DNA of 64,000 bases from contig NZ_JBMVQZ010000001.1 of the NCBI RefSeq assembly GCF_049537155.1, forward strand, positions 570,330-634,329, given 5' to 3'. This DNA is from Limisphaera sp049537155 (GTDB lineage: Bacteria; Verrucomicrobiota; Verrucomicrobiia; Limisphaerales; Limisphaeraceae). This document shows positions 8,940-20,708 of this stretch, one piece after another. A program made the translations under genes and the position numbers. Within the stretch, counting starts at the first letter, position 1. The number at the start of each line of letters is the position of its first letter. Under the pieces are notes generated by a model that searched no databases, was not told where the DNA came from, and was given only the letters and a program-made list of their open reading frames with translations.

Positions 8940-9285
8940 ATCTCGTTTCTCCTCTCGAAATGAAGTGATTGGATTCCTTCAGGTTCCTTCGATGGACCCA
9001 ACATTTGTGCAACTGGCCGGTACTGTCAATCCCGCCCGCCCTTTTTACCGCCACAACTCTCTCCCGGGCAGCGCATGATGTATTCCGACTGCACCCGCGT
9101 CGGCAGCCCTGCCCCAGCCTGCCCGCGGCATCAGCGGTCTTCAGATTCCACTGAAAGAACCACGATCCAGATTTCCGCCTTGACTGGACCGGGCCACGGA
9201 CTAGGAAGGGGCCTTGAAGAGCAGGGCCCCCAGATGGCCCCGCTCGCGGATAGAACCCGCAACCGCTACACCGCCCGAGAAACTC
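8940..9285. other. Gene-free stretch between divergent peroxiredoxin and small secreted protein
   Basis: About 345 bases with no coding frame of its own. It contains the peroxiredoxin leader and a candidate promoter; nothing else was recognised. Confidence 0.4.
9000..9029 (-). promoter_or_regulatory. Candidate sigma-70-type promoter for the peroxiredoxin gene
   Basis: Read on the minus strand, a consensus TTGACA (9024-9029) is followed after 18 bases by AATGTT (9000-9005), a three-of-six match to the -10 box. It would give a leader of roughly 55 bases before the ATG at 8939. The -35 is good, the -10 weak. Confidence 0.3.
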
Positions 9286-9717
9286 ATGAAACGCGCCATC
9301 GCAACCCTCATCCTGGCAGCACTCATCGGTCTGCTCACCCGGCCCACCGCGCCAGCCGCCGAGCCGGACAAGCCGGTGGCAGGCAGCCCGTCCGACCCCG
9401 CGCCCGTTCCCAAGCCCAAGCCCGGCGCAAGGCACCGGCCCCTTGCCGGACGCATCACCGAGGTGGATCAGGTCCACAAAACCCTGAAGGTCGGCAAAAC
9501 CGTCGTGTACATCACTTCGGAAACCCGCATCACCAAGGACGGCAAACCCGCTGTCCTGGCCGATGCCAGGCCCGGAGAAGAGGTGGGCATCAGCTACGTG
9601 CCCAGCGAAGACGGCCGCTACGTTGCCCTCTCGGTACGAATCGGACCCAGACCGGGCGCGGCCGGCAAACCGCCGAAACAGGGGGCCTCGAAGAATGCCT
9701 CCGCCGAGAACCGGTAG
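9286..9717 (+). CDS. Small secreted protein with DUF5666-like beta domain
   Basis: 143 residues. The N-terminus MKRAIATLILAALIGLLTRP is a signal peptide ending near APAAEP, followed by a proline/lysine-rich linker. The central part (about 48-115: GRITEVDQ, LKVGKTVVYITSETRI, VLADARPGEEVGISYVP) resembles the small beta-barrel domain of DUF5666-type exported proteins. The tail is basic and low in complexity. Function unknown; probably periplasmic. The ATG at 9286 was chosen because the signal peptide starts there. Confidence 0.65.
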   Translation: MKRAIATLILAALIGLLTRPTAPAAEPDKPVAGSPSDPAPVPKPKPGARHRPLAGRITEVDQVHKTLKVGKTVVYITSETRITKDGKPAVLADARPGEEVGISYVPSEDGRYVALSVRIGPRPGAAGKPPKQGASKNASAENR

Positions 9718-9981
9718 GTCATCCAAACCCCATCCCGCACTGACCAATCCGGCAGACGAACGCGTGCCGAATCCCGCGAAGGCCCCGGGGAAGCTCCGCC
9801 GCCCACGCCCTGAGCCCACTGCCCTGGACGAGCGGCCGCCGCCTCGAGTCTCTCCATCGGTTCCAGCTTTGCTCTTGCTGCGCACGACCAGTGCCCGTAT
9901 GGTGAGCGGTGGTCGGACGATCCGACCCCGGTCTTCACCATCCGCGGGGCCGGCCGGTTGCCGACGCAAAGTGTCGCTTGC

Positions 9982-10075
9982 GGAGAGATGGCCGAGTGGC
10001 TGAAGGCGACGGTTTGCTAAACCGTTATACGGGCTAAAACCCGTATCGGGGGTTCGAATCCCCCTCTCTCCGCCA
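9982..10075 (+). tRNA. tRNA-Ser (anticodon GCT)
   Basis: A complete class II tRNA with encoded CCA. The acceptor arms GGAGAGA (9982-9988) and TCTCTCC (10065-10071) pair perfectly. The anticodon GCT is at 10016-10018 in a stem CGGTT/AACCG. The long variable arm pairs TACGGG with CCCGTA, and the T-loop GGTTCGAATCC is canonical. GCT reads AGC/AGU serine codons. The 3' half overlaps, antisense, the end of the endonuclease IV reading frame. Confidence 0.97.
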
Positions 10076-10990
10076 TTTCACTTTCGCCCGACTGCGTCGG
10101 CCGCCTGCCCACGCACCTTGCTTCGCGAGACGGCGCCCGCCCCCGGTTGCGCACAGCGACCGCAACACGGCCAGATTCTCGCGGTCCTCGTGCAAATCCT
10201 CCGATTTCGGCGTTTCCAGACAGCCCGGCAGCCGGTCGAACCGCGGATCCGAAACCAGCAGTCGAAACGCCTCCCGGCCAAGCCGGCCCCGACCAATGTG
10301 CTCGTGTCGGTCCCGGCGCGACCCCAACGCAGCTTTCGAGTCGTTCAAGTGAAACGCCACCACCTGGTCCAGCCCCACCCATCGCTCGAGCTCTTCCCAG
10401 ACGCGATCCCACCCCGCCGGCACGCGAATGTCGTACCCGGCGCCCCACAAATGCGCCGTGTCCAGGCAGATCGCCAGCCGGTCCGCGCAGCCCACCCGTT
10501 GGTACACCTCTGCCAGGTGCCACAGCTCGCCCCCCAGACACGTCCCCTGACCCGCCGTGTTCTCCAGCGCGATGCGTACACCCAGCCCGCGCGTGGCGGT
10601 CACCACTTCCTCGATGGCCTCGCTTACCCGGCGCAGACCCGCCTCCACTCCCGCCCCGAGATGGGCCCCGGGATGCACCACCAGAAACGGCAGTTCCAAC
10701 TGGGCCGCCCGCCCGATTTCCTCCACCAGCGAACGCACGGACTTGTCGCGATTCGACGAGGGCGGCGCCGCCAGGTTGATCAGGTATCCGGCATGCCCGA
10801 ACACACACGCGAGCCCCGCCCTCTGCCGCACCTCGTGAAATGCTTGGAGCTCCTCTTCACGAAAGGGCCGGGCGAACCATTGCATGTTGTTCTTCACAAA
10901 CAACTGGCAACAATCCGCCCCGATCCGCACCGCCCGCTCCAGTGCCGAGGCCACGCCACCTGCCGTCGAACAATGCGCCCCAAAAAGCAT
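10034..10990 (-). CDS. nfo: Deoxyribonuclease IV (apurinic/apyrimidinic endonuclease)
   Basis: 318 residues. It cuts DNA 5' to abasic sites in base excision repair using a trinuclear zinc centre. The zinc ligands are visible in order: His in FGHAGYL, His in HPGAHLG, Glu in ALENTAG, Asp and His in CLDTAHLWGAGYD, His in AFHLNDSK, Asp-x-His in RHEHIGRG and Glu in CLETPK. The ATG at 10990 matches the family start (MLFGAHCSTAGG). Family members end near residue 280; here the frame runs on for about 37 residues and its last dozen codons are the antisense of the tRNA-Ser gene, with the stop in the tRNA variable arm. Confidence 0.88.
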   Translation of the reverse strand: MLFGAHCSTAGGVASALERAVRIGADCCQLFVKNNMQWFARPFREEELQAFHEVRQRAGLACVFGHAGYLINLAAPPSSNRDKSVRSLVEEIGRAAQLELPFLVVHPGAHLGAGVEAGLRRVSEAIEEVVTATRGLGVRIALENTAGQGTCLGGELWHLAEVYQRVGCADRLAICLDTAHLWGAGYDIRVPAGWDRVWEELERWVGLDQVVAFHLNDSKAALGSRRDRHEHIGRGRLGREAFRLLVSDPRFDRLPGCLETPKSEDLHEDRENLAVLRSLCATGGGRRLAKQGAWAGGRRSRAKVKWRREGDSNPRYGF

Positions 10991-11316
10991 GCGCGATCCT
11001 AACGCGATGGCCGACCGGCTGTCCATGGGCCCGCGCGAAGCAAGCGGCATCGCCCCGCTGCAAAACGAAACCCGACCTTTGCACAATCGGAACCCCGCTC
11101 CCGAGGCATTCCGTGCGCCCTTCACCAGCCGGTCCGCCACCCCCTGCCCCTGATCCATCCCGGCTCAAGCAGCTCATTCGTCCAGCATCTGGGCACCATT
11201 CCGTTGCCCCGGGCACGTTCACCCGGTTGCTCCCCCGCCATCCCGGCAGGGCGTGCGCGTCCCGGACCGGATTCACTTGCGACCATGCAACCAAGGTAGA
11301 ACACTGAACAGTGCTT

Positions 11317-12693
11317 ATGGAATGGGACGTGGTCACACTCTCGCGCATCCAGTTCGCCGCCACGGTGGCCTTTCATTACCTCTATCCGCCACTGAGCATC
11401 GGGCTGGGCGTCATGCTGGTGCTTTTTGAGTCGCTCTGGCTGCGCACGAACAACCCCCTGTACCACCAGTTGGCCCGGTTTTGGACCCGCATCTTCGCCC
11501 TGACCTTCGCCCTCGGCGTCGCCACCGGCATCGTCATGGAGTTCGAGTTCGGCACCAACTGGGCCAACTACTCCCGATTCGTCGGTGATGTCTTCGGCAG
11601 TGCCCTGGCCGCCGAGGGGATCTTCGCCTTCTTCCTGGAGTCCGGGTTCCTGGCCGTGCTGTTGTTCGGATGGGACAAGGTCAAACGAACCACCCACTTT
11701 TTCGCCACCTGCATGGTCTGCCTCGGCGCCCATTTCAGCGCCATCTGGATCGTCGTGGCCAATTCCTGGATGCAAACACCAGCGGGATTCCACATCGTGG
11801 AGACGCCCATGGGGCCCAGGGCGGAAATCACGGATTTTTGGGCCATGGTCTTCAATCCCTCCTCGGTTCACCGTTTGTCACACGTCATCTGCGGCTGCTG
11901 GCAGGCCGGCGCGTTTCTGGTCGTCAGTGTCGGTGCCTGGTACCTGCTGAAGCGGGTCCACCTCGACTTCGCACGCGCCTGTGTGAAGGCCGGGCTGGCC
12001 GTCGGCCTGGCAGCCTCCCTCCTGCAGGTGGTGACCGGCCACATCAGCGCAGAAGGCGTCGCCCGGAATCAACCCGCCAAACTCGCCGCCTTCGAAGGAC
12101 TTTTCGAAACCCGGCCGCGCGCACCCCTCTACCTGTTCGGCTGGGTCAACGAGAATGAAAGGAAGGTGCACGGACTGGCCATTCCCGGGCTGCTGAGCTG
12201 GCTGGTGCACGGCGATGTGGATCAGCCGGTCACCGGCCTGGACCAGTTTCCGCAGGAGGATTGGCCGCCAGTCAATCGCTCGTTCCAGTTCTACCACCTC
12301 ATGGTCGCCGTCGGCTTCGCCATGATTGCCCTGGCCGTGCTCGGCGCCTGGCACGCCTGGCGGGGCACACTCCCGCAGCGGCGGTGGCTGTTGTGGTTGC
12401 TCGTGCTCTCGGTCCTCGGCCCCCAGATCGCCAATCAGGCCGGCTGGTTCGCCGCTGAAACCGGCCGCCAGCCTTGGATCGTTTACGGTCTGATGCGCAC
12501 CGCCGAGGGCGTCTCCCCCACCCTGAAAGCCGAAACCGTGCTGGCCTCCCTGATCCTTTTCACGGTCATTTACCTCCTGCTCTTTGCAGTTTTCCTCTAC
12601 CTGCTGAACGAGAAGATCCAGAAAGGCCCCGACGCCGAAGACCTGATTCCCTCCGGCAAGCTGGCCCTCCCGGTCCGCCCCGCCGAATCGTAG
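11317..12693 (+). CDS. cydA: Cytochrome bd-type quinol oxidase subunit I, no subunit II beside it
   Basis: 458 residues, multi-pass membrane protein that oxidises quinol and reduces oxygen. Matches to E. coli CydA include the heme-ligand His in VAFHYLYPPLS (residue 20), the two Glu of EGIFAFFLESGF, the heme b558 His in VHRLSHVICG, the Lys/Glu quinol pair in QPAKLAAFEG, and GWFAAETGRQPW. The ATG at 11317 aligns with the family start (MEWDVVTLSRIQFA); a GTG six bases upstream is possible. Normally cydB follows at once. Here the next gene is purM after 115 bases, so the partner must lie elsewhere or be absent. Confidence 0.9.
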   Translation: MEWDVVTLSRIQFAATVAFHYLYPPLSIGLGVMLVLFESLWLRTNNPLYHQLARFWTRIFALTFALGVATGIVMEFEFGTNWANYSRFVGDVFGSALAAEGIFAFFLESGFLAVLLFGWDKVKRTTHFFATCMVCLGAHFSAIWIVVANSWMQTPAGFHIVETPMGPRAEITDFWAMVFNPSSVHRLSHVICGCWQAGAFLVVSVGAWYLLKRVHLDFARACVKAGLAVGLAASLLQVVTGHISAEGVARNQPAKLAAFEGLFETRPRAPLYLFGWVNENERKVHGLAIPGLLSWLVHGDVDQPVTGLDQFPQEDWPPVNRSFQFYHLMVAVGFAMIALAVLGAWHAWRGTLPQRRWLLWLLVLSVLGPQIANQAGWFAAETGRQPWIVYGLMRTAEGVSPTLKAETVLASLILFTVIYLLLFAVFLYLLNEKIQKGPDAEDLIPSGKLALPVRPAES

Positions 12694-12808
12694 AAGGCCG
12701 GCACCTGGACCGCACACAGCCGCACACGGCGACCGACCGGCCCGGTCTTTCCACCCCCGGTTTTTGCTCTCGCCACCCGCGCCTCGTGTCGTTTTAATGT
12801 GCCGCTCC

Positions 12809-13888
12809 ATGAAACGGAGCGCATACGCACGTGCGGGCGTGGACATTGACCTGGGCAACCGACTCAAGGCCCGCCTGCCCCGCTGGCTGGCCCGGGCGCA
12901 GCGACCCGAGGTCCTTGGAAAGATCGGCAGCTTCGGCGGCCTGTTCGCACTCGACATCCGCAAATACCGCCGGCCCGTGCTGGTCTCTTCCATTGACGGC
13001 GTGGGCACCAAGCTCAAGGTCGCCTTCGCCATGGACCGCCACGACACCGTCGGCCAGGACCTCGTCAACCATTGTGTGAACGACATCGCCGTGCTCGGCG
13101 CCGAACCGCTCTTCTTTCTCGACTACATCGGCACCAGCCGGCTCGAACCCCGCGTGTTTGAACAACTCGTCCGCGGCCTCGCCCAAGCCTGCGCCGAAAA
13201 CCACTGCGCCCTCATCGGAGGTGAAACCGCCCAGATGCCCGGCTTCTATGCCCCCGGCGAGTACGACCTCTGCGGCTCCATCGTCGGCGTGGTCGAACGG
13301 GAAGCGATCCTGGACGGCCCCCGGCAGGTCCGCGCAGGCGATGCCGTCATCGGACTGGCCTCCAGTGGACTCCACACCAACGGATATTCCCTGGCCCGGC
13401 GCATCCTGTTCGAGCAGCTCAAACTCAAACCCTCCACGCGCGTGCCCGAGCTCGGCACCACCATCGGAGAGGAACTCCTGAAGGTGCACCGCAGCTACGG
13501 GCCCGTCCTCCGCGCCCTGTTGCAGCACTTTCAGCCCCTCAGCCGCACAAACGGACCGGCCCGCCGTTCCTCCGGGCCCATCCACGCCCTCGCCCACATC
13601 ACCGGCGGCGGGTTCCTCGACAACATCCCCCGCGTCCTGCCCCCACGGTGCGACGTGGTCATCCAAAAAGGGTCCTGGGAAATCCCACCCATCTTCACCT
13701 ATCTCCAAACCCGCGGCCGGATCGAGGAAACCGAGATGTTCCACGTGTTCAACATGGGCATCGGCATGGTCGCCATCGTGGAGGCCGGACAGGCCGACGC
13801 CGTGGTCCGGTTCCTCCGCCACCGGCGGCATCCGGCCTGGATCATCGGCGAGGTCGTGCGCGGCCGCGGTCAAACCCGCATCGTCTGA
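12809..13888 (+). CDS. purM: Phosphoribosylformylglycinamidine cyclo-ligase (AIR synthetase)
   Basis: 359 residues. It closes the imidazole ring in purine synthesis, making AIR from FGAM with ATP. Family landmarks are AYARAGVDIDLGN at the start, SSIDGVGTKLKVA (glycine-rich ATP loop), VNDIAVLGAEPLFFLDY, GGETAQMPGFY, LASSGLHTNGYSLAR, HITGGGFLDNIPRVLP and FNMGIGMV. The ATG at 12809 fits family alignments; one at 12797 is an alternative. Compared with typical PurM a short Arg/Ser-rich insertion (RTNGPARRSSG) sits before HALAHITGG. Convergent with the ZIP transporter; probably monocistronic. Confidence 0.95.
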   Translation: MKRSAYARAGVDIDLGNRLKARLPRWLARAQRPEVLGKIGSFGGLFALDIRKYRRPVLVSSIDGVGTKLKVAFAMDRHDTVGQDLVNHCVNDIAVLGAEPLFFLDYIGTSRLEPRVFEQLVRGLAQACAENHCALIGGETAQMPGFYAPGEYDLCGSIVGVVEREAILDGPRQVRAGDAVIGLASSGLHTNGYSLARRILFEQLKLKPSTRVPELGTTIGEELLKVHRSYGPVLRALLQHFQPLSRTNGPARRSSGPIHALAHITGGGFLDNIPRVLPPRCDVVIQKGSWEIPPIFTYLQTRGRIEETEMFHVFNMGIGMVAIVEAGQADAVVRFLRHRRHPAWIIGEVVRGRGQTRIV

Positions 13889-13945
13889 GTCCAACCCCGC
13901 CGCCCCGCTGCATCGCCCCGACAACCCCCGGCGCCTCTCCCGACC

Positions 13946-14878
13946 TCACGGCCCCTTGTCCGCAGGCACCTCCGGGGAAGGGTGAGCCTCCGGAACAGGC
14001 GCCGTCGCCCCGCCCGCTCCGTCCCCGTGCCGATCCGGGTGCACGTGACCCGGCCCGTGGGCATGCCCGCCGATCCACACCGCCAACATCACCCCCACCA
14101 CCAGCGACAGCGAAAGCTTCACCCGATCATGCGCATGGAACTGCAGCTCCGGCAGCAAATCCGCGCATGCAATGCAGAGAAACGTCCCTGCACAAAACGC
14201 CAGCGCATACCCCAGCCACACCGGATGAGCCTCCCACAGGGGACGTCCCGCCCAGAAACACGCCACCGCCGCCAGCGGCGTCACCAGCGCAAAAGCCAGG
14301 TTCACCGGAAAATACCAACGCCGCGCCGTCCCGGAAGCCACCATCAACGTCGTAACCGACAGGGCGCAAAACGGCTTGTGCAGGATCACCGCCAGTGAGG
14401 TGCCCAGCCCCAGCCCGTGCCCGTGCCCGTGATCCACGGCCGCCACGGCCGATGCCAGCGCCAGCCCGTCCAGCACCGAATGCAGAGACAGGCCCAGCGC
14501 CACACCCACCCACCCCAACGGACCGCTCCGCAGCAACGCCGGCGCATGCGCATGCCCGCAAGCCGACTTCGGCTGCCCCTCCACCACGTCGTGCTCGTGA
14601 AACGGCAAAAACCGCTGCAGCACAAACATCCCCACAAACCCAGCCACCATCCACAGGGCCGCACCGTGGGCCGAGCCCACCGCCTCCACCGAATGAGGAA
14701 ACAACTGCAACAGCGCCAGCCCAAACATCAGACCCGCCACCAGACTCACCGCCACCTGCAATCGCGTGTGCGTCAGCGCCAAATAACACGGTACCGCACC
14801 CCCGGCCAACGAGGCCAAAAGCACCACCCCGGCATACAGCACCAACGTCCCCCACACGCCACCAACTGCCTCGTTCAT
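13946..14878 (-). CDS. ZIP-family metal transporter
   Basis: 310 residues with about eight membrane segments. ZIP proteins bring zinc or other divalent metals into the cytoplasm. Transmembrane helix IV carries the metal-site motif HSVLDGLA and helix V contains HKPFCA. Between helices lies a histidine-rich loop (HEHDVVEG, CGHAHAP, HGHGHG) and the C-terminus is also His-rich (GGHAHGPGHVH), both typical for metal capture. The ATG at 14878 was chosen because the first hydrophobic helix follows it. It is a single gene, convergent with purM. Metal specificity is not decided by the sequence. Confidence 0.85.
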   Translation of the reverse strand: MNEAVGGVWGTLVLYAGVVLLASLAGGAVPCYLALTHTRLQVAVSLVAGLMFGLALLQLFPHSVEAVGSAHGAALWMVAGFVGMFVLQRFLPFHEHDVVEGQPKSACGHAHAPALLRSGPLGWVGVALGLSLHSVLDGLALASAVAAVDHGHGHGLGLGTSLAVILHKPFCALSVTTLMVASGTARRWYFPVNLAFALVTPLAAVACFWAGRPLWEAHPVWLGYALAFCAGTFLCIACADLLPELQFHAHDRVKLSLSLVVGVMLAVWIGGHAHGPGHVHPDRHGDGAGGATAPVPEAHPSPEVPADKGP

Positions 14879-15142
14879 GCTCGACCCTCTCCAGACACCT
14901 TCACCATGCCTCTTGCCAACCCGGCCTGGCGTGCGGTCAGCCCGCACCAGCCGGAGTTGCCCCACCCCGGCCGGCGGACGCCCCGACCGGACCCGGCGCA
15001 TCATAAACGGCTCCCCACAAGTGTAACAGGGTTTTTCGACAAACCCTTTCGGCCTCTTCGCCCGGCCGGGCCCGCCATCCCGCAGCCGCCCATCCTCTTT
15101 TCCGGTTGCCGCCGGGCTCCACGCCGGTCACATTGAATACCG

Positions 15143-15868
15143 GTGCGGATCTCCATCGTCATCCCCGCGTACAACGAAGAACAGTGGCTGGGCAGCACCT
15201 TGGAGGCCGTCCGGCAAGCTTCCCGCGCCCTGACCCGACGCGCCTGGGAGGTCGAATGCATCGTCTGCGACAACCATTCCACCGACGCCACCCCCCGCAT
15301 CGCCGCTGCTGCAGGCGCCACGGTGGTCTTCGAGCCCGTCCGCCAGATCGCTCGCGCCCGAAACTGCGGTGCACGGCTCGCCACAGGCAACTGGATCCTC
15401 TTCCTCGACGCCGACAGCCACCCTTGCCCGGCGTTGTTCGAAGACATGGCCCGGCAGATGAGCAACCCCCGCGTTCTGGCCGGCGGCTCCACCCTGCGCA
15501 TGGACGCCCCCCACTGGCTCGGACGTTTCGCCATCACCGCCTGGAACCTGGCCAGCCGCTGCGGCAAATGGCTGGCCGGCGCTTTCATCTTCGTCCGCAC
15601 GGAAGCCTTTCGAACTGTCGGAGGATTCAACGAGACCCTCTACGCCGCCGAGGAAATCGATCTCACCTGCCGGCTCCGCGCCCTCGCGCGCGCCCGAAGG
15701 CAAAAAATCGTCATCCTCCACCGACACCCCCTCCTCACCTCCGCACGCAAGTTATACCTCTACCGCCCTTCCGAACTCATCCATTTCTGGGCCCGCGCAG
15801 CCTGGCGCCACCGGCAAACCGTCACCAGCCGCGAGGCCTGTTTCGTCTGGTATGACGGCCGACGCTGA
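15143..15868 (+). CDS. Glycosyltransferase family 2
   Basis: 241 residues, GT-A fold, cytosolic or membrane-peripheral. It starts with ISIVIPAYNEEQWL, contains the nucleotide-sugar site CDNHSTDATP and the metal-binding LFLDADSHPCP, then an acceptor region with GGFNETLYAAEEIDLTCRL (the ED-type catalytic base). There is no long hydrophobic segment at the C-terminus. The start is a GTG at 15143. Its last 17 bases overlap tilS, indicating cotranscription with tilS and ftsH. Acceptor unknown; the closest layout is short glycosyltransferases of envelope or lipid glycosylation. Confidence 0.85.
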   Translation: MRISIVIPAYNEEQWLGSTLEAVRQASRALTRRAWEVECIVCDNHSTDATPRIAAAAGATVVFEPVRQIARARNCGARLATGNWILFLDADSHPCPALFEDMARQMSNPRVLAGGSTLRMDAPHWLGRFAITAWNLASRCGKWLAGAFIFVRTEAFRTVGGFNETLYAAEEIDLTCRLRALARARRQKIVILHRHPLLTSARKLYLYRPSELIHFWARAAWRHRQTVTSREACFVWYDGRR

Positions 15869-17328
15869 TTTCACCCACGCCGCTGAACGCGCCCTCCTCC
15901 GCCAGGTGGCGGCCAACGTCCGGTCCCACAACCTCTTGCAGCCGGAACAGAAGGTCCTCGTGGCCGTCTCCGGCGGCTGCGATTCCATGGTCCTGCTCGA
16001 CCTCCTCCACCGGCTGACCCCGCGCCACCACTGGATCCTGGGCGTCGCCCACTTTAATCACCAGCTCCGCGGCCCGGAAGCCGATGCCGACGAAGCCTTC
16101 GTCCGTGATCACGCCGCCCGGTTGGGCCTCCCCTTCTTCGCCGGACGCGGCGACGTCCGGGCCCTGGCCCGGCAGCACGGATGGTCGCTCGAAATGGCCG
16201 CACGCACCCTGCGCCTGGACTTTCTGATCCGCACCGCCAGTGAATGGGGCAGCCCGACCATCGCCCTCGGACATCATGCAGACGATCAGGTGGAGCTCTT
16301 CTTCCTGCGCATCCTCCGCGGAGCCGGCGGGGAAGGCCTCGAAGGCATGCACTGGAAATCCCCCGCCCCAGCCGGACGAGACCCTCGCCGCTCCACCGAA
16401 ACAGTCCCGGCGTTGATCCGACCCTTGTTGAACCTGCCCAAGGCCACGCTCCGCGCTTACGCCGCATGGCGAAAGCTGCCCTTCCGCGAGGACCGTTCCA
16501 ACCTCGCACCCGACATCCTCCGCAACCGTATCCGCAACGAACTGCTCCCCCTCCTCGAATCCGCCTACCAGCCCGGGCTCCGCCAGACCATCCCGCGAGT
16601 CATGGAAATCGTGGGCGCCGAAGCCGCCGCGGTCCGACTCTGGGCCCAACAGTGGTGCGCATCGCCCTCCCCACCCTTCCATCAATTGCCCGAGGCCGTC
16701 CAACGAGCCGTCATCCGCCTCCAATTGCGCCGGCTCGGTCGCGAACCCTCCTTCACCCTGGTCGAACAACTCCGCCTCCGACCCGGCCGCCGCATCCACG
16801 CCGGACCCAACCTTTGGTTCATCCGGGACAAATCGGGTCAAGTCCACGTTGCCCCGCCTGCCGACCTGAACTTTCGCACAGCACAGCACACGCTCGACCT
16901 CCAACAGCCCGGCCGGACCGCCTTCGGCGGTGCGGAACTCTCCTGGCGCATCACCCCCACCCGCGGTCCCCGGATCGGCACGCCCCGGCCCGGCGTGGAG
17001 TTCTTCGACGCTGACAAGGTCGGTCCCTCGGTCCGACTCCGCTTCTGGCAGCCCGGCGACCGTTTCCAGCCCCTCGGCTTCACCCGCCCCGCCAAGCTCC
17101 AGGACCTTTTCACCGCCGCCGGCGTCCCCGCGCCCGAGCGACGGCTGCGCCTCGTCGCAGAAACCTCCTCCGGCACCATCTTCTGGGTCGAAGGCCTCCA
17201 GCCGGGTGAACTCTTCAAGCTCACGCCGGAAACCCGACGACGCCTCCGCTGGGAATGCCGGCGGGCAAACCCAGGTTGCGACACCGCACCAGCCGTGTTA
17301 GCTTCGCACGGAATTAACGATTTCGAGC

Positions 17329-17336
<8 letters not shown>
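15852..17336 (+). CDS. tilS: tRNA(Ile)-lysidine synthetase
   Basis: 494 residues. It attaches lysine to C34 of the CAU-anticodon tRNA-Ile with ATP so that AUA is read correctly. The PP-loop motif VAVSGGCDSMVLL lies near residue 37, followed by VAHFNHQLRG and LGHHADDQVELFFLRILRG, all typical of the N-terminal N-type ATPase domain. The C-terminal TilS domain includes FWQPGDRFQPLGF and LQDLFTAAGVPAPER. It overlaps the GT2 gene by 17 bases and ftsH by 8, an arrangement like the common tilS-ftsH pairing, and the hpt gene often found between them lies elsewhere (37.5 kb). Confidence 0.93.
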
Positions 17337-19371
<2,035 letters not shown>

Positions 19372-19496
19372 GCCGGACGTGCCGGGCCCCTGGCCCTGCC
19401 TTCACACGCAGACTCCGCGCCGGCAACCGTCCGGCACCGGCCACGCTGCAAACCTGCCCGCCCGACAGCGACGCGCGCGACCGCGCAGCCGGCCCT

Positions 19497-20486
19497 TTAT
19501 TCAAGCGAAAAGAGCACCCGCAACAACCGCTCCGGAACACGGAACACCGTCCCGTGTTTGTGCCCCGGAGGAAACCGCATTTCCCCCGAAACATCCTCCC
19601 ACCGGCGCAAATCACGCGACCGTAATGCACCGTAATACCGCCGGCGCGAATACCGGTCGTAGTAAATCAGATACTCCGAACCCAACCGGATCGCCGACGG
19701 ACCCTCCGCCCAATCAACTGAAATGGGATCCGACACCGGGCCGAAGGGCCCTTCTGGATCGGTCGAAAACGCCACGCGCAACCGCTTCTGCAACGGACGC
19801 AACCGCTCGTCCTTGAACACCAACACGTATCCGCCCGGCACCTCCAGCAGCGTCGCATCAATCACATTGAAACCGGGATCGAAAAACAACCGCGTCGGAC
19901 TGAACCGCACAAAATCCCGCGTTGTCGCGTAATAAATACGATGATTGTACCCGTCGTCCCCCGTGCCGTCCGTCTCCGGAAAACGCCCGGGGATGGTGCT
20001 CGACCAAAACACCAGCCACCGGCCCCGGCGCCGGTCGTAGAACAGTTCCGGCGCCCACAAATTCCGCGTCGCCGGCTCGTGCGCCATCAGAGGCAACGCC
20101 CGCTGCGGCGACCAGTGAACCAAATCCCGCGAACAAGCATACCCGATTTCCGCCCCGCGATCCGTCGTCCATGCCGTCGTCCAGACCATGTGAAACGTCC
20201 CGTCCGGCCCCTGCGCAATGCACGGATCCCGCATCAATCGGTATCCGCCCACCTCCGGGCGCAGAAACGAACGGTCGCCCCGCAACGCCGCCCAATGATA
20301 ACCGTTGGTGCTCCACAGAAGGTGCAGACCGTCCTCGCCGTTCCCCCGAAACGAAGTAAAAAGCAGCGCCTCGCCGGCACGCGCTCCTCCCGCGCCGAAC
20401 AGGCCCGTCACCAACCCGGCGCACAGCCAACCGACCCATCCCACGATCCCCGTCCGCATCAGCAAGCTTTTCACATCCCCATTCAT
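19497..20486 (-). CDS. Secreted GH43-like five-bladed propeller protein
   Basis: 329 residues. The N-terminus (MNGDVKSLLMRTGIVGW onward) is a signal peptide ending near GGARAGE. The body shows repeated propeller features of the GH43/GH32/GH68 superfamily: LMRDPCIAQGPDGTFHMVWTT (acidic residue in the first blade), NLWAPELFYDRRRGRWLVFWSS (catalytic-acid-type Glu), NVIDATLLEVPGGYVLVFKDE and WAEGPSAIRLGSEYLIYYDRY (second Glu). It probably cleaves arabinose- or xylose-containing side chains, but the substrate is not evident. The ATG at 20486 was chosen for the signal peptide. It stands alone and faces ftsH convergently. Confidence 0.75.
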   Translation of the reverse strand: MNGDVKSLLMRTGIVGWVGWLCAGLVTGLFGAGGARAGEALLFTSFRGNGEDGLHLLWSTNGYHWAALRGDRSFLRPEVGGYRLMRDPCIAQGPDGTFHMVWTTAWTTDRGAEIGYACSRDLVHWSPQRALPLMAHEPATRNLWAPELFYDRRRGRWLVFWSSTIPGRFPETDGTGDDGYNHRIYYATTRDFVRFSPTRLFFDPGFNVIDATLLEVPGGYVLVFKDERLRPLQKRLRVAFSTDPEGPFGPVSDPISVDWAEGPSAIRLGSEYLIYYDRYSRRRYYGALRSRDLRRWEDVSGEMRFPPGHKHGTVFRVPERLLRVLFSLE

Positions 20487-20708
20487 CCCGCCCCCACCGA
20501 CAGCGTCAAGCCCGGCGCCTCCGCCGGGCGATTCCAGACCGAAAGGTGCCCGAACCCACCTCACCCATACATGACACTTCTCCGGATGGCAGCGCGTCCA
20601 CCGACCCGCTACCATGGCCGCCATGCGCACCTACATCTAACAATTCTGGATCCATCTCGAGAAGGTTGTCCGTTTCCCCTGATCCAAACCGGTGAGCAAT
20701 CGCTGACC

